DNA of 64,000 nucleotides from JAZDFC01 sp043808235 (GTDB lineage Bacteria > Bacteroidota > Ignavibacteria > Ignavibacteriales > Melioribacteraceae). The translations under genes were made by a program, and so were the position numbers. The stretch is from positions 62,001 to 126,000 of the forward strand of contig JAZDFC010000031.1 of the NCBI GenBank assembly GCA_043808235.1, read 5' to 3'. This document shows positions 29,201 through 37,937 of this stretch, piece by piece; positions within the stretch are counted from its first letter, which is position 1, and each line of letters starts with the position of its first letter. The notes beneath the pieces were generated by a model that was not told the DNA's origin, searched no databases, and saw only the letters and a program-made list of their open reading frames with translations.

Positions 29201-29754
29201 ATATAATAAAATTCCTGGTCTGCATTAAAAATATTCTTTCCGAAAAATCCGTTCCAGGAACCGACCCATCCGGGATCGAGTTCATCGGATCTTTTATCGC
29301 GCCAGCCTCCTTGTTCCAAAGTAGGCCACGAATTTTCATCGTCACTGCGTGCGATTTCCTGCTGCTGCGGATTAATAAATCCTGATACAGGTTCCATGTT
29401 CCAGGTGTTGCCCGCGGGATCGGTTCGCCATACAGGCATATCAACAATGTTAATAGTCTGCCCGGTATTATCAACAACTTCTCCCCCAAGCCAGATACTT
29501 ATTATCGAGATATAAACCCGGTTAGTATTCTTCGGCCATTCATAAGCAACATAATCGGCAACGTTATCGGGCTTTCCGCTATAACCGGAATTGAAAATTG
29601 AAGTCCGGATATTGTTTCCGTCAACCTGTGAGTAACGCCTCAAAACCGGATCGCCTCTGAAATCGGAAGGAGTGTATGTAATCGATTGCGCGGTGATTGA
29701 TAAACCGACTCCGATCCAGATTATAAACATTAAAATGTATTTCTTATTTGTCAT
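26251..29754 (-). CDS. large secreted protein of the TonB-receptor locus, C-terminal sorting-like domain
   Basis: A 1167-residue exported protein. The signal peptide covers about residues 1-22 (MFIIWIGVGLSITAQ). The middle is Asp/Asn-rich with several calcium-binding-like DNDGDADDD and DDDFDGLIDE segments. A fibronectin-III-like region lies around 640-760 (VTLTAVPGDNQVRLYWDD, FEGYRIYRA). The C-terminus (IRVVPNPYIA, IRIFNVSGALIKTL, GVYVYHVDAPG) looks like a FlgD/T9SS-type sorting domain. It sits 21 bp after the TonB receptor gene and 12 bp before the PorV-like gene, the position a SusD would hold in Bacteroidetes, but it is not SusD-like. It may be a surface partner of the receptor; that role is an inference from position. 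Confidence 0.7.
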   Translation of the reverse strand: MTNKKYILMFIIWIGVGLSITAQSITYTPSDFRGDPVLRRYSQVDGNNIRTSIFNSGYSGKPDNVADYVAYEWPKNTNRVYISIISIWLGGEVVDNTGQTINIVDMPVWRTDPAGNTWNMEPVSGFINPQQQEIARSDDENSWPTLEQGGWRDKRSDELDPGWVGSWNGFFGKNIFNADQEFYYITSDDKYTRYPYTPDESDPSRGGLGLLMDVRTLAWSQILISDIIFSIHDIKNDGTKPIDKASFLIFLADFVGGDGTDDYPYVDLQTDIAFLTDADRIGVEAFGSDPVGVAAVKYIETPGNQVDGIDNDGDADDDVSLLSSIGGDPEQLMPHFTANDFGARTILPGEKIVLIEPVTFNRVITTYPAGGGTVKSLDKEYVLPSEGITVVEDTIANSYDDDFDGLIDEKISLHLERYDEITQTSKPVRYINYLANQVGDTLKRGFVLPGKNLEQNYTNVAPMIDESRDDGFDNDNDWDAFLDDNGLDGVRGSGDTGENDGVPTSGAGTDFPGEPGIDKTDVSETDLIGITSAVQVPVGQINFGRAPDKGLWDVMMVPGIIDLVRSIGEFDTFVSSAFFPILPGERQRMAVAVAIAGGGNTKDADIESVIRKQKQAETAYNADYQFAQAPLQVTLTAVPGDNQVRLYWDDIAEKSFDRYINKIGGNGADFEGYRIYRATDAAFQDAKIITDAYGVETLMKEIAQFDLNDGIKGLHPTDINGVKFNLGNDTGLRHEYIDRDVVNGQRYFYAVTAYDFGYETADIPPTETPVRINVDVDGTITYGTNIAMIRPTEDAAGYLPPEIESFEHTTGGASGSIDIEVIDPYNLKSGNEYEISFTDSTFKINNKDIVKTKSFSLKNLTENNFLFEDDTTVSNGMELLVKEGFRLKFDNVEEIAINTARTGWNSSDVYSFDFEPVTFLSIKGIQKPSDYKIIFGDVGTATSIDTAIGFIALPEKQVNFKVINVTENSEIKFAFSESDGNDGKLSVNKNNTNYTDAIYFLEEDGTGKLKFTWQFVLNIQGGNRNPEAGDTANVVLNKPFLAYDTYKFKMKGSSISKDKAAEELKDIRVVPNPYIAAETWEPRNTFTSGRGPREIHFINLPNQCTIRIFNVSGALIKTLEHDSAFENGTAIWDVLSDENFEISYGVYVYHVDAPGIGQKTGTFAIIK

Positions 29755-29775
29755 TTTATTTTCCGTTGCTTTTTC

Positions 29776-32538
29776 TTACAATGAAATTTTTGTTCCGAAA
29801 TAAAAGCTTCGCGGTTCGCTGTAATAATTGGGATAATCGAACCAGTATTGATCATACGAAGTAACCTGATCTTCCTGCAAAGTAAAATCGGGTTTGCCGG
29901 TATCGCCGAAAACAATGATCGGATTTTTGGCATCGAGCAGGTTGAATATTTTCAAAAAGAATTGGAATGTGAGCCCGCTGAATTCGAAATCCTTGTGAAG
30001 TTCAAGATCAATTTTTGCAAGCAGCGGTTTGCGTCTGCTGTTTTCAGCCAAACCCGTAATTATATTTCTTCCGGTATAGGCTCCGGCAATTGCCGTGGGT
30101 GTATAAGGCTGCCCGGTATTTATACTTGAAACAACACTTACTCCCCAATCTGCCTCACCCACGTAAGCATTTATATTCAAAGTGTGTGTTTGATCCCACG
30201 TAAGAGGTGTTAAATAACGCGTCGGCTCGGAGCCGTTTACCTGTGCAAAATATTCTTCGTCCGGCGAGGAGTTAGTGCCTTCAGCTATTTGGAAAGTGTA
30301 GTCAATCCCGAATGAATAGTAATCTGAAAATCTTTTATTTACTGCAAGAGTAATTCCTCGAACATTTGCAAAGTCGCGGTTAATCCTCTGTGAATACGCA
30401 ACACCGGCAACAAATGTGGGTATCGGCTGGCTCGAAGAAATCCAATCGCGGATGTCCCTGTAAAATGCAGTAACATCAACTGCAAAGTCATCAAAGAATT
30501 GCTGCTGCAAACCGAGTTCGTAAATTGTCGTGCGCTGTGGATTCAAATCGTTATTTCCAAACGGGCCTTGAACGCCCTGCGCAGTTGATAATTTAAATTG
30601 ATCACCGAGATAAAGCTGGCTGTATTCAGGAATCTGTTGAAAGATACCGTACGAAAATCTGATGATTCCTTTATCGGTAATCGGATACGCAACACCAAGT
30701 CGCGGACTCAACTGAGTTTTTACTGAGGTTTCTTTGTACCAATAAGTTTCGCGTTCGGCTACAGTAAGTTTGTTTGAGACTGTCTGTTCATCCAATCCTA
30801 TCTTGCCATCACCGTTCAAATCGTGATATGTATTTTCCATTTTAAATGGATTGAAAATATTCGGGTCTTCGCTATCGATAGGAATTCTTCCGTTCGGGTC
30901 GAACAAATCAAAACGCAATCCGAAATTAATAATCAAATTGTCGAGTTCGATTTTATCCTGAAAGTAAGCGCTGAATTTGAACGGATTCCTTTCAAACAAA
31001 TCATGATTGGTTTCATCGATACCCGGGATTGAAGGAACGAACGGAAAAATTTCCTGCCCGTTCTCATTTAGCGCCGGGATTAAATTAATGTTCTCATAAA
31101 ATAATTTATCGAACTGAACCTCTACACCAGCTTTGGCTAAATGTATTTTTGTCAACTGACTTGTGATATCCCATTTCAGAATTTTGCTTGTTGTATTCCT
31201 TTGAAATCGATTCATGTTGGTGCCTGCACGTGAAAAGTGGAATCCCTCTACATTTTGTGAATCGGGATGAACATAACGCGAATCGTATGGATCATCATAA
31301 AGCTTAGAATTGTAATCGTTGAATTTATAAGCGAAGGTTAACTCCTGGTAAGTATTCTCCATTACCAAATGAGTCAGTTTGGAAAATACACTGTAGCCGA
31401 TGCTCTTCCCGCCTTTGTCGCCGTTGGGATTCAAACGATAAAAGTGATTGTAATACCGGTTGGATTCTGTACTTCCGAATGCATCAACCTGCAAAGTAAA
31501 TGCACTCGATAAATTCCAAACCAGTGTTCCCTGCCCGCTCCATCTATCGGTTGAATTCATCGAAACAACTGAACCGTCGCCGGGAGTTTCGACGAAAGAA
31601 CCGTTTTCAAATTTTCCTCTGCCTTGCGGATTATATTTATTGGTTCCGTAAATGTATCCGTCATTATAATATCTTCGGGCAGTAGCAAAGTATCTCAATT
31701 TGTCGGATAAGATTGGTCCGCCCAATGATCCTTGAAAATTATAATTGGCAAACGGATTCACTTTGTCAAGATCCCAGAAAATATCCGTGTGATTGCTGAA
31801 ATAATCGCCGGTCCACATTTCGAGATTACCGCTCAATTTTGTTCCGCCGGTTTTTGTAACAACGTTAACAACGCCACTCATCGCGTTTCCGTATTCGGCA
31901 TTAAATGTTCCGCTTATCACCTGCAATTCCTGTATGGATTCGGTCTCAACGGTCAATGCCTGCGACCGGGAATAATCATCGGTGATGCTTATTCCGTTAA
32001 TGAGATATGATACCTCGCTCGATCTACCGCCGCGGATATGGATGCCGCCGTTTTGATCTCTATTTACGCCTGCTTGCATACTGATAAGTTGATTTAAATC
32101 CTGCAGCGGAATTTTCTTTATCTCATCGGCGGTAACTCTCGATTCGGTAGCAGTCAAGTCTTTTTTGATTAACGGCGCATCTGCTACGACAAAGATTTCC
32201 TGGTTAAGCGTAACATCGGCAGATGTCAGTTGGAAATCGATTTTTGTTGTGAGGTCTGTAAGCACCCGTACATCCCGCATCGTTAATTTTGAATAACCGA
32301 TAAAAGTCACGATAACATTGTAAGAGCCGGATGGTACCTTCACAATTATATACTCGCCGTCTATGTCGGATGCCGCACCGTAATTGGTACCTTCAAGCAC
32401 GATGTTGCAGCCGATAATTGGTTCTCCGGTTGCCGCATCGGTTACTTTGCCGGTAATCTTACCGGAACTTTGCGCCGACACTACTCCCGCAACGATAAGT
32501 ATAAAAATCAGTGTGGAATTAATTATAACTCGTTTCAT
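29776..32538 (-). CDS. TonB-dependent outer-membrane receptor with carboxypeptidase-regulatory-like N-domain
   Basis: A 920-residue receptor. The signal peptide ends at about residue 23 (VVSAQ). A CarboxypepD_reg-like beta-sandwich domain spans about 25-105 (GKITGKVTDAATGEPIIG, GSYNVIVTFIGY), the plug about 115-235 (VTADEIKKIPLQDLNQLI, GGIHIRGGRSSEVSYLING) and the remainder is a barrel ending in an aromatic residue-rich strand (SFYFGTKISL). I chose ATG 32538 because the longer frame starting at 32649 adds 37 residues that overlap the upstream gene. It would import oligosaccharides released by the galactanase using TonB energy. No SusD homologue accompanies it. The substrate assignment is inferred from the locus. 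Confidence 0.85.
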   Translation of the reverse strand: MKRVIINSTLIFILIVAGVVSAQSSGKITGKVTDAATGEPIIGCNIVLEGTNYGAASDIDGEYIIVKVPSGSYNVIVTFIGYSKLTMRDVRVLTDLTTKIDFQLTSADVTLNQEIFVVADAPLIKKDLTATESRVTADEIKKIPLQDLNQLISMQAGVNRDQNGGIHIRGGRSSEVSYLINGISITDDYSRSQALTVETESIQELQVISGTFNAEYGNAMSGVVNVVTKTGGTKLSGNLEMWTGDYFSNHTDIFWDLDKVNPFANYNFQGSLGGPILSDKLRYFATARRYYNDGYIYGTNKYNPQGRGKFENGSFVETPGDGSVVSMNSTDRWSGQGTLVWNLSSAFTLQVDAFGSTESNRYYNHFYRLNPNGDKGGKSIGYSVFSKLTHLVMENTYQELTFAYKFNDYNSKLYDDPYDSRYVHPDSQNVEGFHFSRAGTNMNRFQRNTTSKILKWDITSQLTKIHLAKAGVEVQFDKLFYENINLIPALNENGQEIFPFVPSIPGIDETNHDLFERNPFKFSAYFQDKIELDNLIINFGLRFDLFDPNGRIPIDSEDPNIFNPFKMENTYHDLNGDGKIGLDEQTVSNKLTVAERETYWYKETSVKTQLSPRLGVAYPITDKGIIRFSYGIFQQIPEYSQLYLGDQFKLSTAQGVQGPFGNNDLNPQRTTIYELGLQQQFFDDFAVDVTAFYRDIRDWISSSQPIPTFVAGVAYSQRINRDFANVRGITLAVNKRFSDYYSFGIDYTFQIAEGTNSSPDEEYFAQVNGSEPTRYLTPLTWDQTHTLNINAYVGEADWGVSVVSSINTGQPYTPTAIAGAYTGRNIITGLAENSRRKPLLAKIDLELHKDFEFSGLTFQFFLKIFNLLDAKNPIIVFGDTGKPDFTLQEDQVTSYDQYWFDYPNYYSEPRSFYFGTKISL

Positions 32539-32555
32539 ATTGAGTCTTCTATTAA

Positions 32556-34265
32556 TTATAATTTCAGTGATTTTAATGTCTGTATAAACAACTGCACATG
32601 GAATTTTGCCTGGAGTGAGTCCGTAATTTGATTCCTGTATTTGAACCACTCTAATGCAGCAAGTGAATTTTCAATTTCAGTATAAACTTCATCGTGAGTT
32701 TTTGAAACCGGATTTTTATAACCGGTACATTTCAAAAAAAGAAAATTGCCGTTGTCCTCCACCGGACCCATCCATTCCCCGGGCGATAACGAAAAGACCG
32801 GTTCGCCGAGATCTGCTAATTCTTCTTTTTTGAAAAATCCAATATCTCCTCCTTTTACGGCAGTAAGTCTTTGTGTTGAATAATTCATCGCAATCCCTTC
32901 GAACTTCTTTCCTTCCTTCAGCCACTGACAAACCGAATCCGCAACAGATTTATCAGCGACAAGTATAGAACTCAACCTAATTTCTGCCGGCGTTAAAAAT
33001 TCATTAAAATGTTTTTGATAATAGGATTTGATAGTGTCCGAAGGGATTTTTATTTCTTTTTTAAGTTCGCTTTCAAGCGCAGTTAATAAATAAGTATCAA
33101 AATCATATTCTACTTTTTCATTAAAACCCGGTTCACTGTTAAGTTTTTCATTCTCGGCTTCGTCGACAATATACTCGCGGATGACAAGTCCGGCAATAAA
33201 ATCCTCGAGGTTTTCGCGAGTCCGTATAAAATTTCGCTGCTTATCCTGTGTGCTTTGAATCGCAGTAAATAGCTTTTCTAAAGTCCAATTTCCATTCTTT
33301 GAATAAACAGTAGTCTCTTTCATTTCATCGGAAGAAAACAATTTATTTTTTTCGATCAGGTTTCCTAACTGTCCGTTCCTAACTTGATCGAATATTCTCG
33401 ATATGAATACTTCATTGAAATTGATTGAGAGCTTACTTCGTGTATCGCTTGTGAATTTTTTAACCGCGTCCTCGAAGGCTCGCTTTTTTGCGAGCGCCAA
33501 TAATCTGTCGTGTGCTTTTAAATATTCACTTTCCGTCACAAACGGATTCTGAAACACATCTTCAACTTTTATGATACTGTACCCATAAACCGTTTTAACC
33601 GGTTTGGAAATTTCACCTGGCTGCAATGCAAATGCGGCTTTTTCAAATTCGGGATCCATTTCATCGAACGAAATATAACCGAGCAATCCGCCGCTGTTTT
33701 TAAGTGCGGCGTCATTGAATATCTTTTTGGCAAGTTCTTCAAAACTTTTTCCGCTCATTAAATCGTTGTAAAGAAAATTTGCATCTTCCAGTGTTTCAGC
33801 AAACAAATGCCGTACATTCAATTTTGTGTTTACCCGGATAAACAAAAGCTTTAGATCATCTTCCGATATTTTTATTTCCGAAGCCAAATGTTTTTCGGAG
33901 TATGAGTTCAGTAGCTGCTGTGTTTTAATTCTTTGTTTTTCTACGACAGCATTTGATGCCGTGTCCATACCGAGCGACCTGGCCTCGGTGATTAGTATTT
34001 CGTCACGAATTAAATCCATTAAAAATTTTTGGCGAATCTCACCGTTATCGGTTAGACCGAGCTTCGTCAATTTTTCTTTGTAATTAGTAATAAATTGATT
34101 TGAAGTAATAATTCTATTGCCGATTACTGCCAGAGTATCATCTTGATTTTTGGCAGCAACCGAAGTAACAAAGATCAAAACGAAAAAGAAAAATGGATAT
34201 GCTGATCCGCAAACGTTTGCGGTTAGTGAGATTTTTATCCTGTGTTTTTTACTCGCCAAAATCAT
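32556..34265 (-). CDS. exported double-parvulin peptidyl-prolyl isomerase (SurA/PpiC-like)
   Basis: A 569-residue foldase. A hydrophobic export signal (FFFFVLIFVTSVAA) lies unusually far in, at residues 25-38, behind a basic N-region. A SurA_N-like helical region follows, then one parvulin domain at about 150-245 (LNVRHLFAE, GGLLGYISFDEM, KPVKTVYGYSIIKVED) and a second at about 405-505 (RLSSILVADKS, KGGDIGFFKKEEL). It probably assists folding of outer-membrane proteins, perhaps the TonB receptor encoded 17 bp downstream. It starts six bases after the beta-galactosidase stop with no good ribosome-binding site. A LacI-type operator palindrome lies inside codons 15-20, so the start or the regulation is unusual. 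Confidence 0.8.
   Translation of the reverse strand: MILASKKHRIKISLTANVCGSAYPFFFFVLIFVTSVAAKNQDDTLAVIGNRIITSNQFITNYKEKLTKLGLTDNGEIRQKFLMDLIRDEILITEARSLGMDTASNAVVEKQRIKTQQLLNSYSEKHLASEIKISEDDLKLLFIRVNTKLNVRHLFAETLEDANFLYNDLMSGKSFEELAKKIFNDAALKNSGGLLGYISFDEMDPEFEKAAFALQPGEISKPVKTVYGYSIIKVEDVFQNPFVTESEYLKAHDRLLALAKKRAFEDAVKKFTSDTRSKLSINFNEVFISRIFDQVRNGQLGNLIEKNKLFSSDEMKETTVYSKNGNWTLEKLFTAIQSTQDKQRNFIRTRENLEDFIAGLVIREYIVDEAENEKLNSEPGFNEKVEYDFDTYLLTALESELKKEIKIPSDTIKSYYQKHFNEFLTPAEIRLSSILVADKSVADSVCQWLKEGKKFEGIAMNYSTQRLTAVKGGDIGFFKKEELADLGEPVFSLSPGEWMGPVEDNGNFLFLKCTGYKNPVSKTHDEVYTEIENSLAALEWFKYRNQITDSLQAKFHVQLFIQTLKSLKL
34207..34222. promoter_or_regulatory. LacI-type operator, perfect 16-bp palindrome
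   Basis: CCGCAAACGTTTGCGG is a perfect palindrome centred on CG, the usual form of LacI-family operators. It matches 14 of 16 bases of the site directly before the lacI-type gene (44818-44833). It lies inside the 5' end of the foldase ORF. On the - strand a possible promoter (TTGGCG, 16 bases, TAAAAA) lies just upstream, so it may control an internal promoter for the outer-membrane half of the locus. Confidence 0.75.
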
Positions 34266-34271
34266 TTTCAG

Positions 34272-37200
34272 CTACTTACTTTTTGTACAAAAAATGGAAA
34301 TTGTATTTGAGTATTTCTTAGGATAAACCCTGTACTGCGGCATAACCGGATTCGGCGTATCGCCTACTCCCGTCATACCGTAACTAATCTTAACGCGCGA
34401 AAAATCATCCTGCAATAATTGATAAGTAAATTTCGCACGATCCAAATTGTAAAACTGCGATGCACAAAAATCGATCGGGTTGGAAGATGACACAGCGATT
34501 CCTTCATCCTTCTCATTCTTTATTTCAAATCGTGTCACCCCTGAATAATTCCCGTACTCCTGCGGTTCTTGATACGGATTTTGAATCGAGTCAATTACAG
34601 CGGAATGCAGACCAATCCGCGAGCCGGTGCATCTGTCGTTAAAGTTTTCAAACGGTCCGTGTCCGTACCATTTAATATTTTGAAATTTATCCGGAACTTC
34701 AAATGCGAGTCCCATACATGGCATCCAGCTCATTTCGAAATATCCGACGGGAGTCATATCATGATGTATTTCAAATTCATTCGCACCTTTAAGTGTATAT
34801 GCAAGTTCATTGATTATTAAATCGCTACTTCCTGGAAAAGTAATAATTGATTTTATTTTTACCGAGGCAACAATCGATTCTTTTTCTTTATCGTATTCAA
34901 TTTCTTCAACTGTTATTTCAGGTTTATTTAAACCCATTCTGTACCAATCTTCCGCTTCAGCTTTTCCCCAATCAACTTTTTCATTTGAGATAGGAGTTCG
35001 CCAAACATTCGGAACTAAGTCCTTTATGAGGACCTCATCTTTTTTATAAAGACTAAACGCTCCCGAGGATTTATTAATGACATATCGAAATTCATTTTCA
35101 CCGATTAATAGACTTTCATCATCTTCAGTTATTTTTATTTTCGGTTCGTTGTTATTATTTGACATCGCACCCTTAAAAAGTTTTGCCTCAGATAAAACAA
35201 ACTGTTGAAAATCAACTTCGAATCCTTTCTCACGGAATGGTTCATCGTTTTTCATCTTACAACTAAACTCAAGGATGTAGTTTTTGAACTCCTCGTAATT
35301 TCCCGGCACTCGGATATTAAATTCTTTTTCGGATTGTGGTTCAACATCAAGATCAACTGTTCCTGAATTTTCAACAACGCCGTCTTTCAACACTTTCCAT
35401 TCAATATCAAACTCATTGAGATTTGTGAAAGAGAATTTATTTACAACAGTGAATTTCCCGGATCGAGGATTGTCCGAATAAAATCTAACCGGCGACATGC
35501 TGTGTTTTGCCTGCCATAATTCCGGCTGGGGTTTTCTATCCGGAGTTACCATTCCGTTGTGACAAAACGGACTGATGCCGTAAGTGAAATAATTTGCACC
35601 ATCCGTTATCTCATCAAATTTAAGCCAGAGAATGGGTTCATCATCTTTAATCGAATCAGAAATTTTTACTTCATCAAATATGCAATTAGCAAGCCAGCCT
35701 AAATGCTGATCATTATCTTTATATGAATCTCTCCCGATATTTATCGGATAATGTGAACTCCGGATTGGTTGGTCGTAATTTTTTGAACCGAGTAAAATTC
35801 CATCGACTGAAAGCTGCATTGCCTTTCCATCGTAAACCGCTTTTACATCATGATTTTTTTCAAACCAATTTTCCGGCACTTGTACTTTTAATTTATTCCG
35901 GTAACCGTTAATATAAAAGCAAAGTGTATCAACAGTTGTTTGAATTACTCCAAATTGCATTGCTTTTGTTACGAGATGACTTTCAGAATAAAATTTTTGA
36001 GGTTTGAGTGAAAATTCAATCGCCAAATATTTTCCTCTAATATCAAGTCGCGGATCGTCATAAATTTCAATCCAATCATCTAATCCGGTTAATTTTATAG
36101 CTTTATCATTCATTCCGTCAACAAGTTCGGGATTGCCCATTACTCCGCACTGGACATCATTATTCGAATAATCTTTTACGAAACGGGACTTCACATTCAA
36201 TCCCTGGTCAACCCAATCCCACACGTATCCGCCCTGTAATTTTGGAATGGAATAAATCGTTTCCCAAAATTCATCGAAATGTCCGAGGCTGCTTCCCATT
36301 GCATGCGCATACTCGCCCATCACAACTGGCTTGTCGGTTGCCAAACCAATTTGTCGTAAACGCGATGGTGTAGGATAACGCGGACCAATAATATCAACAT
36401 ATGGCGCTTCGCCGTCGGGCCAGTTTGATTGATGCATCAAAAATCGAGTTGGATCAAATTGCTTTATGTACTCCGCCATTTTATAATGCGGTACATCGAG
36501 TCCGCACTCGTTGCCGGTACTCCACATTACAACCGAGGGATGATTTTTATCGCGCTGAACCATTCGAATGAATCTGTCCATGAATGCATCGAGATAATCT
36601 TCCCGTTTCGGGAATTCATTTTCAGTATAATGACATTCTGCATTCACTTCGTCCTGCAATAATATTCCATATTCATCACATAGATCATACCACAACGGAT
36701 CATTCGGATAATGACATGTTCGAACAGAATTGAAATTAAACTGCTTTAGTAATTTTATATCCTTAATCATCATTTCACGAGAAAGAGTCTTACCACCTTC
36801 GGGATCTATTTCGTGCCTGTTTGTCCCGCGAAAATAAACCGGCATTCCGTTCAGTAATGCGATACCGTTCATTACTTCCAATTCACGGAAACCAACACGC
36901 TTACTAATAATTTCCAGCGACTCATTTTTTTCATTCAGCAGTTCGATAACAAGAGTATAAAGATTCGGTTTTTCATCCGACCATTTTAAAGGTGATATAA
37001 CATTCTGTTCGACCGTGGTTGAGAGTTTATCATTTATTTCGAGAACATCGGTAGTGTTTTCAAAAACTAACTTTTTATCTTTGTCGAAAAGAGAGTATTT
37101 CACAAAAACTTTTTCAGGTTTCGAGGTATAATTTTTCAGCGAAAGATCGAGAATTAAATTTGCATCGACATACTTTTCATCGAGATCAGTTTTGATAAAA

Positions 37201-37931
37201 AGATCGTTCAAACAAATTTTCGGTTTTGAGAAAACGTAAACATCGCGATAAATCCCAGAGAAGCGAAACATATCCTGGTCTTCAAGGTACGAACCGTCGG
37301 ACCAGCGGAGAACCATTACAGCAAGAAGATTTTCTCCGTCATTTAATTTTTCCGTGATATTGAATTCGGCATGTGTCATTCCATCTTCATGATATCCAAC
37401 ATACTTTCCATTCACCCAAATAAAAGCCGCTGATTGAACACCGTCAAAATGTAAAATTGTTTTTCGATCTTGCCAATTATCCGGTATTGTAAATTTCGTC
37501 CGGTAACATCCTGTGGGATTTATGTCATCGGTAACCATCGGAGGATCGTACGGCTCAAATTCCATAGGGATATTCCTGTACATTTGATGATCGTAACCTT
37601 GCATCTGCCAGTTGGATGGAACCGGGATATCATTCCATTCTACATCATTAAATTTCGTTTCATAAAAATTGTCTGGAACTAAAGAAGGATTTATTTGCCA
37701 CTTAAATTTCCAGTCGCTATTTAGTGATTGGTAGTAAGATGATTTTTTAATATCGTAATTGATTGCTGATTGATGTGAATCGTGCGGGATAATTATGGCG
37801 GCAGACTCTTCTTTATTCTCGCTGAAAATGCGCGGATTTTCGATGTACTTGTTTACATCAATACTGCTCTGCGGATAAACCGTGTTGATGAGTAATAAAG
37901 ACAAAAGCGCAAGACCAAATATTTTTTTCAT
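34272..37931 (-). CDS. secreted GH2 beta-galactosidase with inserted LamG-like domain
   Basis: A 1219-residue LacZ-type enzyme that hydrolyses terminal beta-galactosides. A signal peptide (residues 1-21, ending VYPQ) marks it for the periplasm or surface, unlike cytoplasmic LacZ. The order is: a sugar-binding jelly roll (~65-240), an immunoglobulin-like domain, the barrel with acid/base Glu475 in STGNECG and nucleophile Glu540 in VVMGEYAHAMG, then the beta-galactosidase small-chain domain to the C-terminus (~960-1219). About 180 residues (~590-775; GMNDKAIKLTGLDDWIEI, SLKPQKFYSESHLVTKAMQF) interrupt the barrel end between DWVDQGL and CHNGMVTPDRKPQP and resemble a LamG/concanavalin fold. It abuts galE (6 bp) and the foldase gene, which indicates one transcription unit. 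Confidence 0.9.
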   Translation of the reverse strand: MKKIFGLALLSLLLINTVYPQSSIDVNKYIENPRIFSENKEESAAIIIPHDSHQSAINYDIKKSSYYQSLNSDWKFKWQINPSLVPDNFYETKFNDVEWNDIPVPSNWQMQGYDHQMYRNIPMEFEPYDPPMVTDDINPTGCYRTKFTIPDNWQDRKTILHFDGVQSAAFIWVNGKYVGYHEDGMTHAEFNITEKLNDGENLLAVMVLRWSDGSYLEDQDMFRFSGIYRDVYVFSKPKICLNDLFIKTDLDEKYVDANLILDLSLKNYTSKPEKVFVKYSLFDKDKKLVFENTTDVLEINDKLSTTVEQNVISPLKWSDEKPNLYTLVIELLNEKNESLEIISKRVGFRELEVMNGIALLNGMPVYFRGTNRHEIDPEGGKTLSREMMIKDIKLLKQFNFNSVRTCHYPNDPLWYDLCDEYGILLQDEVNAECHYTENEFPKREDYLDAFMDRFIRMVQRDKNHPSVVMWSTGNECGLDVPHYKMAEYIKQFDPTRFLMHQSNWPDGEAPYVDIIGPRYPTPSRLRQIGLATDKPVVMGEYAHAMGSSLGHFDEFWETIYSIPKLQGGYVWDWVDQGLNVKSRFVKDYSNNDVQCGVMGNPELVDGMNDKAIKLTGLDDWIEIYDDPRLDIRGKYLAIEFSLKPQKFYSESHLVTKAMQFGVIQTTVDTLCFYINGYRNKLKVQVPENWFEKNHDVKAVYDGKAMQLSVDGILLGSKNYDQPIRSSHYPINIGRDSYKDNDQHLGWLANCIFDEVKISDSIKDDEPILWLKFDEITDGANYFTYGISPFCHNGMVTPDRKPQPELWQAKHSMSPVRFYSDNPRSGKFTVVNKFSFTNLNEFDIEWKVLKDGVVENSGTVDLDVEPQSEKEFNIRVPGNYEEFKNYILEFSCKMKNDEPFREKGFEVDFQQFVLSEAKLFKGAMSNNNNEPKIKITEDDESLLIGENEFRYVINKSSGAFSLYKKDEVLIKDLVPNVWRTPISNEKVDWGKAEAEDWYRMGLNKPEITVEEIEYDKEKESIVASVKIKSIITFPGSSDLIINELAYTLKGANEFEIHHDMTPVGYFEMSWMPCMGLAFEVPDKFQNIKWYGHGPFENFNDRCTGSRIGLHSAVIDSIQNPYQEPQEYGNYSGVTRFEIKNEKDEGIAVSSSNPIDFCASQFYNLDRAKFTYQLLQDDFSRVKISYGMTGVGDTPNPVMPQYRVYPKKYSNTISIFCTKSK

Positions 37932-37937
37932 GTTATT

